64,000 nt of DNA from Saururus chinensis (Eukaryota > Streptophyta > Magnoliopsida > Piperales > Saururaceae): positions 30,024,756 through 30,088,755 of the forward strand of contig CP141150.1 of the NCBI GenBank assembly GCA_035235625.1, written 5' to 3'. The notes under the pieces are model-generated. The model worked only from the letters and a program-made list of their open reading frames with translations. It did no database searches and was not told the origin of the DNA. Positions 47,922 to 59,324 of the stretch are shown in pieces; the first letter of the stretch is position 1, and each line of letters starts with the position of its first letter. The position numbers and the translations under genes were made by a program.

Positions 47922-48455
47922 CACTCACATATTGGGAGTTTGGTTAAGCTAGAAAAAAAAAAGTCAACACCTAATTTAGTGATATCATATTTACAACATG
48001 GGAGAAGAAAGCAAACAAATTTCTCACACACACCATTTTCCTCCAAACCTAATCACCACTCACATATTGGGAATTTGGTTAAGCTCAACATAAAATTCAA
48101 CACCTAATTTAATGATATCATAATTACAACATGAGAGAAGAAAGCTAACAAATTCCTCATATACACTATTTTCCTCCAAACCTTATCATCACAAACATAT
48201 TGGGAATTCGGTTAAGCTCAACAAAAAATTCAACACTTAATTTTGCGATATCATATTTACAACATGAGAGAAGAAAGCAAACAAATTCCTCATACACACC
48301 ATTTTCCTCCAAACCTTATCATTGCACACATATTGGGAATTTGGTTTAGGTCAACAAAAATTTCAAAACCTAATTTAGCGATATCATATTTACAACATGA
48401 GAGAAGAATGCAAACAAATTCCTCATGGAACATTTTCGTCCAAATCTTACCATTA
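47922..48455 (-). repeat. Four tandem copies of a ~133-bp repeat upstream of LeuRS
   Basis: CACATATTGGGAATTTGGTTAAG recurs at ~47926, 48061, 48194 and 48327 (periods 135, 133, 133). Each is followed by CACCTAATTTAGTGATATCATA, TTACAACATGAGAGAAGAAAGC and TTTTCCTCCAAACCT. The first unit starts within 50 bp of the LeuRS ATG, so the array lies in the leader intron or promoter. Confidence 0.92.
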
Positions 48456-48985
48456 TGCCAAAGGTCAGCATCCAACAATATATGCGCAAGAAATGAGAAA
48501 ATCCAAATAATTACTTTTTTAAACAAGTGATTTCAGCTAGGCTGAAACCAGGCAGGAGCTAGGCCCTCAACCTAGCCCGCGAGCCTATTTCCAGGCCCTG
48601 GCCAGGTCCTTGAAAGTTTCACCTCTAATTTCAACTCAATGCAGGGGTAAATATCTGAAATCTAACATAAAATCCAAATATATATTTATATATGCTATGC
48701 ATGATCCGTGAGCATTAACTGTATCAAAAAAGAAGAAATTCAACAATAAATATGAACTTGTTACCGCATACCAAAACTAATCACCCAAAAGACAACCAAT
48801 TCAAAAAATAAACAAAATTTCTCCCTGAGGAATAATGCAAAAAGAATTCAGCCATTCAATCTTAACCCGCCACAAACAAAATAATCATTCAATTTTTCTA
48901 CACTTGAAAGAATGGCATAAAAGTAAAAAAAATAGCCTGAAAAATTATAGAAACGAGATAATATGACCAATTTTCAACAAATAAG
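48456..48985. other. AT-rich stretch upstream of LeuRS
   Basis: No coding signal beyond short frames. Probably LeuRS leader intron if the exon at 50162-50430 is used. Confidence 0.4.
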
Positions 48986-49101
48986 TTACACAGACCCGTT
49001 CTTGAATCCCGAGCGGGCAGCTACAAGTGAAGCCCGATGGCCTACAAGTTGGGAAGCCAGCAAAAGCAGTTTGGAGCTTTCATCCACAGGACCCTCTTTC
49101 C
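48986..49101 (-). other. Exon-like open segment of unknown origin
   Basis: On the minus strand a good acceptor (TTTTCTTCTTCAG at ~49113-49102) is followed by an open frame reading GKEGPVDESSKLLLLASQLV, then GHRASLVAARSGFKNGSV and a stop at 48986. It has coding-like composition, but no ATG exon in a matching phase can be found upstream. The GC-rich, CT-rich stretch at ~49240-49330 could be a leader. I do not recognise the peptide. It may be the last exon of a tiny gene or an alternative LeuRS leader exon. Confidence 0.3.
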
Positions 49102-49349
49102 CTGAAGAAGAAAACCCATATTCACATATATTCATTTCCATGATAAAAAGAAGGCTCCAAATGCATACCAAATGTCTCAACATAACACAAGGTCTGGGAT
49201 TTGGCCAGAGGATTCGAATTACCATTAGACCCAAGGAAACCCATTTGTCAAGGGTGGGAAGCGGAAGCGGTGGGAGATTTTGCGGCAAATGGTAGCGGAA
49301 GATTGTGAGAGATGTAGGGGGGAGGGCGAGGCTAATAAAATGCTAGGGC

Positions 49350-49628
49350 TTCCAAATTCGTTTTATTTTGCAGCTATGACAAAGTTTTGTCATTTTTAGC
49401 TCAACTAACCGGCTTTTGTAGCTTATAGCTTATGCAGCTGCCAGAATAAAAAGAGGTTTGCAAGCTTAAGCAGCTTATGGCTTAAACCAAACCAAATATG
49501 CTATTTGCACTAATAACAAAGGCATTTGCATGGGTTTGTTATTTGTATAGGTTTACTAAAGGGTATTTATTCATAATAAGTACCTAATTTTCATAAGCTC
49601 TTACAAACTTAAGCTGTAAAAGCTAGGG
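49350..49628. mobile_element. Possible small DNA-transposon-like insertion
   Basis: GCTAGGGCT flanks the segment on both sides (~49345 and ~49623) as a possible 9-bp duplication. The inside is rich in AGCTTATAGCTTATG/CTTAAGCAGCTTATGG inverted words. Terminal inverted repeats are not clear, so the call is tentative. Confidence 0.35.
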
Positions 49629-50161
49629 CTGCATCTCGGGTAGGGTGGGGTCAGGTACTGCAGTACCTACCTGGCCCTACCCAAGATAGAACCTAATTTC
49701 TATCAAAACAAAAACATCTGTATGATGATTCTTCAAAAAGAATGGGAATAAATACTAAGATATGAAATAATCAAATATAATTTTTCAACAAGAATAAATA
49801 CTTGCACCTCGAATCTTACTTGACATCTATATATGAAAAACATGTTACTACTAAACCTGGAACGAAATAATCACAAGCAGTAATTAAATTTTGACAATGC
49901 AACAACCACAAAGGGGCAGCACAAAACTTGTCGATGAAATTACAGAAAATTATTTCATTGAATCAGAATCCAGACATTTTCATACATTGAATCAGAATCA
50001 AGAAAAGGAAAAAAATACAAGGAGTAATCAAATAACACATATACTATGAAAAATAGACATTCAGTACAGAAAGAAAATAAAACGAAATTCATAGTAGCCT
50101 CAATGCAAATAAAAAAAACCAAACACAAAAAATTAAAAATGCAAACTTCTTCGTAGCATAC

Positions 50162-50430
50162 CTTATGAGTTAGGACTCTCCACGCCTCCACTGCTCCACA
50201 TGCCAGAGGCTGACCGTCTCCAATTCGGGTTGGCCAATGATGGTGAAGGAGGGGCGTGGATGATGAGGAACTGAAGAAGAGGGGAGGGGAAGGGAAAGAG
50301 AAAGGGGGATGCCGGCGTAGTGGAAGGGAGGGAGACTGAGGGCGGAGGACGGCCGGACGGACGGGGAGGAAGGCGGTCTCCCCGGAGAAGCGAGGTTCGA
50401 AGGTTGAAACAAATGGTAGCGGAAGTAGGG
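50162..50430 (-). promoter_or_regulatory. Probable first (leader) exon and promoter of LeuRS
   Basis: A GC- and pyrimidine-rich segment (CTCCCTCCCTTCC, TTTCCCTTCCCCTCCCCTC on the minus strand) ends in a strong donor, CATAAG|GTATGC at 50162. It lies upstream of LeuRS on the same strand with no other gene between. It contains an ATG at 50412 and an 80-codon upstream frame that closes at 50170, eight bases before the donor. The word AAATGGTAGCGGAAG occurs here (~50411) and at ~49287, suggesting a duplicated leader. Splicing to the acceptor at 47894 would give a 2.3-kb leader intron. Confidence 0.45.
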
Positions 50431-50454
50431 TTTAGAGTTTAGGTAACGTTGTTA

Positions 50455-50585
50455 CATTAAGTCGGGTCGGGTTTTTAGTTTTTTCTGCTAAACTCGACCC
50501 GACCCGAAATTACCCAACTCGAATTAATTTTGGGTTAGTTCTCGGGTCGGGTCGGGTCAGAGTTTCACCCAGAGTTAGGGCTGAG
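50455..50585. repeat. CGGGTCGGGT-rich inverted repeat
   Basis: TCGGGTCGGGTTTTTAG is answered by CTCGACCCGACCCGA within 45 bp, and again by CTCGGGTCGGGTCGGGTC further on, so strong hairpins are possible. Such GGGTCGGGTC ends occur in small hAT-like elements of plants, but no target duplication is evident. Confidence 0.5.
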
Positions 50586-50838
50586 GAGTGAGCATGGATA
50601 AATACAACTTTAATGGTTTGGAAAGTGGGAAAAGGAAATAAATCTTCTTAAAATCTCCCAATAGCAATTGATAAAGTATTTGGTGCAATTGATAAAGAGA
50701 AACTAAGTGAAAATTAAAAGAAAATGGACGAAGAAACTAAAGTGAAAACTGAAAGAAAATTGATAAAAAATTAGCTCAAAAACTTTTCACCTATCAACCC
50801 ATACATTTTGGGAAAAAATCAGTGCACTAAAGACTTAT
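50586..50838. other. AT-rich spacer
   Basis: No gene, no recognisable repeat ends. Confidence 0.4.
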
Positions 50839-50839
50839 A

Positions 50840-51215
50840 TCTTGCCACTACTACCACCATCATTATTGTCACCGCCTCTACTATTGCCACTGTCGTTGCC
50901 ACCACCGCTGCTACCGCCACCACCACTATCATTGTCGCCACTGCCACCACTGCTACCACCGTCACTGCTGCCATCACCACCCCCACCACCGCTGCTACCA
51001 CCACCGCTGCTACCGCCGCCGCCGCTACTGCTGCCATCGCCGCCACTACTACCACCGCCACTACCACTACCACCACTGCTGCTACCACCGCCGCCACCAC
51101 CACTACCACCACTAATACCGCCATAACCACCGCCGTTGTCACCACCATCACCGTTGCTACCACCTCAACCGCCACCACCACTACCACAACTACCACCACT
51201 GTTACCATCAATTTT
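50840..51215. repeat. Degenerate trinucleotide microsatellite (CCA/CCG/CTA-type)
   Basis: About 375 bp of imperfect triplets (ACC, GCC, ACT). All frames of both strands stay nearly open, giving Thr/Ala-, Pro/Leu- or Val/Ala-only peptides. This is repeat composition, not a gene. Confidence 0.9.
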
Positions 51216-53500
51216 CTCTAACATCATTTATGCAACCAAACAGTAAAATTTTTTTAGGAATCTCCTAGTTTCTCTTCCACTTGGATTCACTTTCTCTTTC
51301 TCTTCCCCTCTCCCGATTTCCACCAATCCAAACAAACCCTAAATGATATAATACAATGCAAAGTTAAATTCTTTATGTAATTAGACCAAATTTGATTGAG
51401 TCCAATAAAGTAGATTTTACATTTTTCCCAAAAGAACATGGGACATTAATTGATTAGATTGGAACTCCGATCTAACAATTAGTTATGATGCCTTAAGACC
51501 AGGGGCAATGAACTATGGGTGACGCCCATCCTGTATGTTGGTCCCTTGCCTAGAAATTAGCACTAGGTTGTTAACTGTTAAAAGAGGACGCTTAGTATGC
51601 ACCATAGACTAAGCACTTCGTTATTTGGCACTCTAGTCATCAGATCAAGGGGAGTGCTCACTAAACAACATAGTACTTTAAATCTTTGTTATATTGTTAC
51701 TTAACACATTACCTAGTTAATATTTATACATTTACATGTCATTTAGATTTTCTTCAAAATACATATAGGTCATTGCAAGTACAAAATGACCTTTTTTTAG
51801 TGAATTCTAGGTATATGTTAGCCAATAAGGTTAGGTTGGAATGTGGAATCCATCCCCTCTTTCCTTAGTTGCAGTCACCCCTTCTCTTCCACCTTTGTTG
51901 GTGCAAACAAAAAGCTCCACTACCAGCTCAAGCTAGGCCACGACCAAAGGCCCTGGTCGTGGAATTAAAAGCCGCTTTCATGCCTCCAAATTAGGTTTGA
52001 CCACATGCATGTCATACTACTTGAGGAGCCCCCTTATGGCCTGGATGAAGCAATGTCGAGGATTCACCACCACGGAGCCCTCACTTGGGGTCTAGATGAA
52101 GCAATACCGATAGATCAATTCAATAATATGTTCCTCATCCCACGCTTCTTGTTTTATTTTTTGGATAAGCAGTTTGTCACCCCATGTTTAATCTAACTCA
52201 CCCTGCTTATACACACACTATAGATATCCGCCACTGTGTTAAGAGGGGTGGGAGACTTCTCACCTTTCTTTTTTATACATGCCCCCCTTCTTTTTTTGTG
52301 CATGTATATAAAAAAACAAATCAATTCAAGGATATGTTCCTCCTACTTTTTGGTTTTTATGAATGTTTGTGATTGAACAATTGGCTTGATGATATCATTA
52401 CATTGTTGAATCAATTTGACAATATTTTCAAAGTAATTCAACAATATAAACACATTATCAAATTGATTTAACGTTATGATCATATCATCCAACTAATATT
52501 ATCATATTGTCAAAACGATTTAACAATAGGATGATATCTTCAAGTCAATCCAATAAAATCAAATTGTCGTTAATTCTTGGGTGTCTTCCAATCGATATGA
52601 ATTCCCTTATGTGCTATCAAGACTATTGAAGTCCTCTATTGTTCTTTAAGTTGATTGACTTTGTAGGATAGTATGTTTGAGGCCCCTCTTGGAGGTGACA
52701 CTAGGTTTATAGTCTGCTTTAATATAAAGGGTCAGACAATGATATATATACTTCATAGTTTGTACATATCATTGAAACAATACAACAATATAGTTGAAAC
52801 GATACAACAATATTGTTGAACCTATTGTACATATCTATATACACATCATTGAATCAATATGACAATGTTGTTGACTCGATTCAACAATACTGTTGAACCT
52901 ATTATACAATATGTACATAAATCGAATTGATACGATAATATTGTGAAAGTGATAGAACATTTTTGTTAAATTGCTATGTACTAATTATTGGATCAATTTT
53001 ATACTATTTACCATGTTGAGGATGTTATTAGAAGATGTTCTTGTATTGGATTTAAACATGGAGCAAGACTTTTAGGGATTGCACAAAGGCCTTGCAAAGA
53101 TGCTGGAGGATGAAGGGTTTGGGGGATATATATCCTTAAGTTCAGACATTATAGGGCCATGGAAAAGAAGTTATTTATGTGATGGAGGAAAAACTCTTGA
53201 AGTTTTCTACTTTTGTTGGTAGCACTCTAAATCTTCCCAGGTGAAGAAATGGCCAAAGAAATGTTAAGGTGGGAGAGGGGTAAACTTTAAGAAGCGGTAT
53301 GACTGGAGAATGAGAACGGTAAGAGGTGATTAGGATTTGTGTAAGATATGGCCGAAGAAGAAAGAGAAAGTGGATTAGGTTTAGTGTTTGTAAAGATAGC
53401 ATGTGGGGATAGTTTGGGGGGGGGGGGCGGGGGTTGTTCAATATTGACAAACTTTTTCAAATGCAGTAGATAAATTATGGTACCATTTTTTTTCTTAAAT
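51216..53500. repeat. Gene-free stretch with degenerate TTGAA(T/A)CAATACAACAATATTG repeats
   Basis: From ~52375 to 52560 and ~52760 to 52960 a ~20-25-bp word (TTGAATCAATTTGACAATATT, GAAACGATACAACAATATTG) repeats in decayed form. A G-run (12 G, C, 5 G) lies at ~53415. Open frames elsewhere are short and unrecognised. Confidence 0.55.
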
Positions 53501-55245
53501 GAAACCAATCAAAATATATTATCATTGTTGTGAGTTTAATATTAATCACCCTAGCGGATCACCACATTGCCCATAGCCCAAATACTTAAACAATTAAGTA
53601 ATGAGCTACAAGGTATGACTTCTTTGCAGAATTGTGAAATAAAAACTACTAAATCACTATCAATCACGCAAAGATTTTTATGTGAAAACCCAACATGGAA
53701 AAAATCATGGTAGCCACTCTCTAGCTAAATCAATGAACTAAAGATTTGAACTTACAAAACACAAAGCAACCAACCTCTGACCCACACTAGAATTTCCCTC
53801 TCTAGTTAAAGTTGTTGACCATCAAGTCTCCTTGATCCATGACCCTTTTCCCTTCAATTTTGTTCTTTGTCTTCTCAAAGCACTTCAATCAAAACCCCTT
53901 CTTATTGTTGATGTAGAACTCCTTCAGTCTCTCTTGTGAAGAACTCCTTTAGCAACTTTATTGTGTTGTGATGTGATATGTGTGAATCACTTAAACTTTA
54001 TTCTAGAAAGTGAGTATGAAACAAAGTTGTCACCTCTCTTAATTTTCTCTCAAATTCATAGGTGAATTAGGGAAGAACTAATAACTTGAAGCACTTTTTT
54101 TCTCACAAATTTTGTTTCCCCATGTGTTATTTTGTCTAAAGCAAGCCTTTAAATTGTGTCTCATTAGGGTTTTAGTATCCTAGTTGGTAAGTAACTCATT
54201 ATGGATTTCTTAAACTAGACAACTAATTTATTAATTGATCGATCATTCTCTAATTTGTTCGAATCTAGACACTCAATGTTTCTATCATTTCCATCGATTA
54301 TACACCTGTGAAAAAATCCCAAGAACATTCATACCTTATCAATCCTTTACTAACTGTCGATCGATCGCTTATGAACAATTATTGCATTTTTTTTCTTTTT
54401 TGTCCAAAACATCCAACAAGACTTTATAAGGTTTTTCTAATTAAAATTTAAGTATTTTATGCATGCGAGTATATGTAAAGTTTATCTTGAATAAAAAATA
54501 ATTTATTTAGTTTTCCACCTTGAAATTCGGAACTTGTCAACTCCTCTTTTTCAAGTCAATCAATTCTAAATTTGACTTTGATCACATCATTAATCTAATC
54601 AAATTCCAAAAACTTAAACATACACATTTAGACATAGTTTGATCATCGAAATAGAATCAATTAAAAAAACATATCCAAAAATGTTCTAACAATGGCTTTT
54701 CACAAACCTCTACCATACTATGTAATATATGTGACCAAAGCATGAGACAAAATCCATCGTGTGCAAGTGAATCACAATTCTAAATAACAAACCTTTCACC
54801 ATTGGGCAGCTCCTACACTACACCCGACATGACTGCTCTTTAGGACTTGCCCACTAGCCACAACAACACAAAAACTAAAAGCAACAACAAAGGAAAAACT
54901 CTTTAAATTAAGAGACCATTCCATAATAACTAGAGTTTAATTATCATTAATTGAATTAGGCATATACAAGATGTATGTATTGGCAACTCTCATGACAAAA
55001 ACATTAGCATGTGTAAAAAGAGAATATGCTTTGTAACTTAGATTTGATAGGGTTGTCTAAAAGGCAAAGTGAATTTGTCGTTGCTTCAAGTAATGCAAAA
55101 AGATGGAAGATTCAAGACAGAGGAATTCAGGTTAAACCCATGTGTAATGATTCTACCTAAAAGCATGTGACCCGTGGATCTATACTTTTTGGAAGGTCAA
55201 TTCTATTTATTTTCATGTTTTTATGTTAGAACATATGGGTATATG
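53501..55245. other. Probable old LTR-retrotransposon DNA, unresolved
   Basis: Words such as TATGTGAAAACCCAACATGG and CTCTTGTGAAGAACTCC are common in plant LTRs, but no paired ends, primer site or protein domain could be fixed. No gene seen. Confidence 0.35.
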
Positions 55246-55498
55246 TGTCACACCCCCCCACTTCCCCTTGACCCAAACCCGGTCCAAAGAGATCTAACGA
55301 AGGTGCGATGAAGAGGAAAGCTAACCCAACACGGGCTAGATCGAAGTATACAACACTTCCTTTTATGCAAAGTAATTAATGGAGGAATAAAGAAATTAAT
55401 TAAAGTATCTCACATACCTACATAATCTCATCAAGCAACATAAATGGTATCAAGCCTTAAATGGCAAAACACATATCTAAGCCATTAAACAAGGCTAT
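55246..55498 (+). mobile_element. Outer LTR start, interrupted by nested insertions
   Basis: TGTCACACCCCCCCACTTCCCC at 55246 has the form of a plant Ty3-gypsy LTR start. The sequence continues to 55498, is interrupted by the solo LTR, and seems to go on after 57511 and perhaps after 63163, where CATGATCA-rich text of similar style recurs. The right end is not located. Broken fossil. Confidence 0.5.
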
Positions 55499-57505
55499 TG
55501 TAACACCCCGACCTGCAAAACCCGACCCGGACCGGGGGTTAGTTCAGAAGACAGAATCGGAGTGTATAAAATAAGCGGAAAAAATTTAATATCGACTAAC
55601 CAGGAGCTGCAAACTCTGATTGCGAGAGTCATAACATTCTTCTACGCACTACAAAGCTATAATGTTTCATCCTTGCACTACAGAGCTTTAACGTTCCATT
55701 GTGTGTAGATTAGAACAAACCTAATTTTATAACTAATTTGGATCAGGCCAATGTTAATGTATTGTTGGTTTCCTATGTACGTATTGGATACCATCTCTGA
55801 CGTTATTCCAATACGATCGAATCCGAACGTAGTTTTGCCTAACGGCTAATACATGCATCAGGCATCACAAAATCATATACGTTAAAATACATATATCTTT
55901 ATATCCGAATAATCATTCGGAATCAGACGAAAATCTTATAAATCATTGGAGTCAAACGAAAGCCAATAAATCAGTAAAATACACATCTCACATAGGTGAG
56001 CAGAACACTAACAAAAATACACGTCTCACTCTATCATAGAGCAAAGCATAACACATTACAGAACATGTTGGATCATATCAAATTTTATCAGATCGTATCA
56101 GATTTCTTCCGACCATATTGATCATATCAGATCGGAGTATGTCAAATAACAATATAGCATTTCCGAGTAATTCGGATCACAACAGAATATATCAAAGTAG
56201 ATTAAATAGGAACACATTAGCATATATCAGATCAGCAAATTATATATTTTAATTAGTGTATTACTAATTAAGATGTGCATTCATATAAATCATATTAAAT
56301 TAGAAGGTCAGAAAAGCGTACTCCCCTGCAGTTCCGGAAGTGGCGACGTTCAGAGTTGCACGTTTCCTCAGGGCGTCCTCCCTTTCAGGTCCAAAAAAGG
56401 TGGGCATAACCTCCTCTAACTTCAGAACACTTTACCCTTCCTGCGCCCGTAGGCGGCGTACAACACCTCCCCTTACCTGGAGACACTTTACCCTTCCCGC
56501 GCCCATAGGCAGCGGACAGAACCTCCCCTTACTTGGAGACACTTTACCCTTCCCGCCGTCATAGGCGGCGGATAAAACCTCCCCTTAACCGGAGACAATT
56601 TACCCTTCCCGCGCCAGTAGATGGCAGACAGAACCTCCCCTTGCCCGAAGATACTTTACCCTTCCCACCCCCTAGGTGGCAGACAGAACTACCCCTTACC
56701 CGGAGACACTTTACCCCTCTCGCGCTCGTAGGCGGCGGATAGAACCTCCCCTTGCCCAGGGATGTTTCCCATATATAGGGTTGCTAACTCGGGAATAGAT
56801 GCTTTCATTGCGTAGAATACCCTCGAATTAGCTAAGAACATTTTTTGAACGGAAGAAAACAGACTCAGAACGACTCCCGAAACTCCTCCGGATGTTTGAC
56901 GAAAATGAGAATTTATAAGAAACTGGCGTGCGAGCGAACGGGGGAAGCCGAAATATGCGCTCACATGCTTGCGCCACGTGGTGCAATATGATTGGACCGC
57001 CACACTAGTAGGCGCACGTGACGGCGCGGCAGCACCACGTCCGACACGCGCATTCGGCACACGTCGCGCGATCTGCCACGCATCCCGCGGCTCGGTACAG
57101 CTTTGATGACGTCAGCTATTCCGTCCTTTCTTTATTATTTTATTAATATTTCAACCAAATACAATCCCAACTTCAAAACGCGATAACTTCTCATCCCGAA
57201 GTCGGAATCTCGGGTTCTTGGTACCGATGGACTCGTATCGATGAGCCCTTCAAAACTAGACCACACATGGGTAGGTTATCTCACTCTTTCAAAGTAGGTC
57301 CTGCCCATATGGCACGTTTCCCGATGCCAAAACTTTCACTCCACAACCTCCATTTTGCTTGTTCTTTGGTTCGCTGCGCTCGTTACTTTGAGCTTTAATC
57401 AAATACGCAAGTTTCATCCCTTGATACCCTTTAAAATTTAACTAAAATTATATAATTACCCCTATCCCTTTTGGGTTAAGCATAATCAAAACACAGGGTG
57501 CCACA
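55499..57505 (+). mobile_element. Solo LTR, 2007 bp, probably Ty3-gypsy
   Basis: It starts TGTAACACCCCGACC and ends GGGTGCCACA, flanked on both sides by GCTAT (55494-55498 and 57506-57510), the 5-bp target duplication of LTR elements. It contains a ~57-bp GC-rich minisatellite upstream of a TATA-like ATATATAGGG at 56771, where the element's own promoter would be. No internal region is present, so two LTRs have recombined to leave one. The whole outline is preserved. Two truncated relatives lie in the tandem array. Confidence 0.93.
56436..56760 (+). repeat. ~57-bp minisatellite in the LTR promoter region
   Basis: About six units of CCTCCCCTTACCCGGAGAC, then ACTTTACCCTTCCCGCGCCC and GTAGGCGGCGGACAGAA. 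The same array is in the truncated LTRs at 18400-18760 and 26530-26900. Confidence 0.92.
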
Positions 57506-57510
57506 GCTAT

Positions 57511-58486
57511 CCATAATATGTAAAGAAGCAAAGTTCTAACATAAGTCATAAACATATGTCTATCACATCACATGAGAACTATCCCATGCTCCATGCATCT
57601 ATTCATTGCCTCCATGCTCATAGAAAGGATCATCCTGAGTAGCTGCATGACACAATCATGCATCCCTATAACAAATACTTAAAAGTGGGTGAGCTTACCT
57701 CAATAATGGTTTTGAAAATAATAAGTCCACATTAATGCCAAAACATAATCCTAAAGAATCATAGCATAAACCTCATGTAAACCGGTATTAATAACATAAG
57801 AGTATATTCATTCCCTCACACACATACATCATGTGGAAATCTCATTCATGCATCAATATATACATAAACAACACATGTGTACCATGGTCTCATTTGTATC
57901 TCATAATCACATACACACAACATGTGCATTCAATGGACATATCCGTAAACATCCTACATGATCACATTTCACAATCCATGCACATCCTGCATGATCGAGT
58001 ATAACATTTCATACACATCATGCATGATCAAGTCTCATAATCCATACATCCTAACATCATGCATGATCAAGTGTCATAATTCATACACAACTTGTGTAAA
58101 TATAAGCATCATTATCCCTACACATAACTTGTGTAAATAAGCATTATAATCCATACACAACATGTGTAAATAGTAAGATGAACATCTCACGATAGAGAAA
58201 TTAACCTTGTCACCCTAGCCAAAGCTGGAGCAAACATGCTCATCCTGGAAATTCTAAAAAGGAAGACCAAAATCCTATAAAGGAAGACTATAGTAGTTTG
58301 GGCAAATATTGACTGGAAGTGCCTCCTGGTAAGCCAGTGCACAAGGACAAACCAGCATGTATTCTCAAGTCTAGAAACAATATAGTTTATCTTATTATAG
58401 TATTTCGCTCTTCCCACCTGGGGAGGAAACATGCCCTCAAGGAACCGCAAAACGACTCGCCTATTGGATGGAAAATCGGCAATTAA
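57511..58486. repeat. Outer element continuation with CATGATCA/CATACACA repeats
   Basis: From ~57890 to 58180 a ~35-45-bp word (CATCCTGCATGATC, ATAATCCATACACAACATGTG) repeats about seven times in decayed form. No gene. Such repeats are usual within long plant LTRs. Confidence 0.6.
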
Positions 58487-59179
58487 TGTCACGACCAAGA
58501 TTTTTAAAACCATTTTTTGAATAAAGGACATGCGATAAATCATGATAATTTTTTCTCTCTTTAAATCAAATCAAATCAATCGACTAAAATATCCAAGTAG
58601 TGATAGCTAGGGTTCACAAATATGAATATCAAAACATATGATATTATTACACGTGTAAAAATTCAATAAATAGCAAGTTTACCCTTTAAGTACAAGTCTG
58701 TCATCTGTCTGAAAATAAACAACCAAGTAAAGTTGGCTCTCACACCAGTAATTACAATTACTTACAAGATTGCAAAAGTAAGAAACTAGATCCCACTAAT
58801 ACAACGTCGTCCTCAAAAGCCCACCAACGTCATGATCTCGCAACAACCTCTTCTAAAGAACCTGCAAGCAAACAAGACCAAACAACAACCAAACATCTCC
58901 TCCCCTTGGAGGAGCATTTTAAAAGAACATAAGTGTTAATTAATATTTTTCGGATCAGGCCAACATCACCCGATGTTAGTTGCCTACGTACTCATCTGAC
59001 AACATCTCCAATGTTTCTAACAAGATCGGATCCATACGTAGTTTTTCCTAAAATCTATACTATTCTAAGAAGCATAACATCACAAATGCAATGCTTAAAG
59101 TATTATAAAACAACATACATTTTATGCAAGTCTTTTAATCGTTCCACTTGTTCTAATTAAACAAGCAATATCAAACAAT

Positions 59180-59218
59180 GTTATTAATTATCTCTCGAAC
59201 CATTGTTCGATAATTAAT
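59180..59218. repeat. AT-rich hairpin
   Basis: ATTAATTATC...TCGAAC, then CATT, then GTTCGATAATTAAT: inverted arms of about 14 bp (left arm with a four-base bulge) close around a four-base loop. Confidence 0.75.
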
Positions 59219-59324
59219 ATCCCTGTCTAATCCCAATGACAGACAGACTCATCAGATGTCAACCTAAGTGACAAATGATACACTCACCATAGACCACTGA
59301 TCGTTTATAATTAAACCCTTTGCA

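Noticed and set aside
47875-47928. Upstream extension of the LeuRS frame by 18 codons
   Set aside because: The extension begins at GTG, not ATG, crosses a likely splice acceptor, and lacks similarity to known LeuRS N-termini.
47922-48455. CRISPR-like regular repeat spacing
   Set aside because: The ~133-bp units are nearly identical throughout, with no unique spacers, in a plant genome; it is an ordinary tandem repeat.
50808-51221. Long open frames of 130-137 codons on both strands
   Set aside because: They consist of degenerate ACC/GCC/ACT triplets; every frame gives low-complexity Thr/Ala, Pro/Leu or Val runs.
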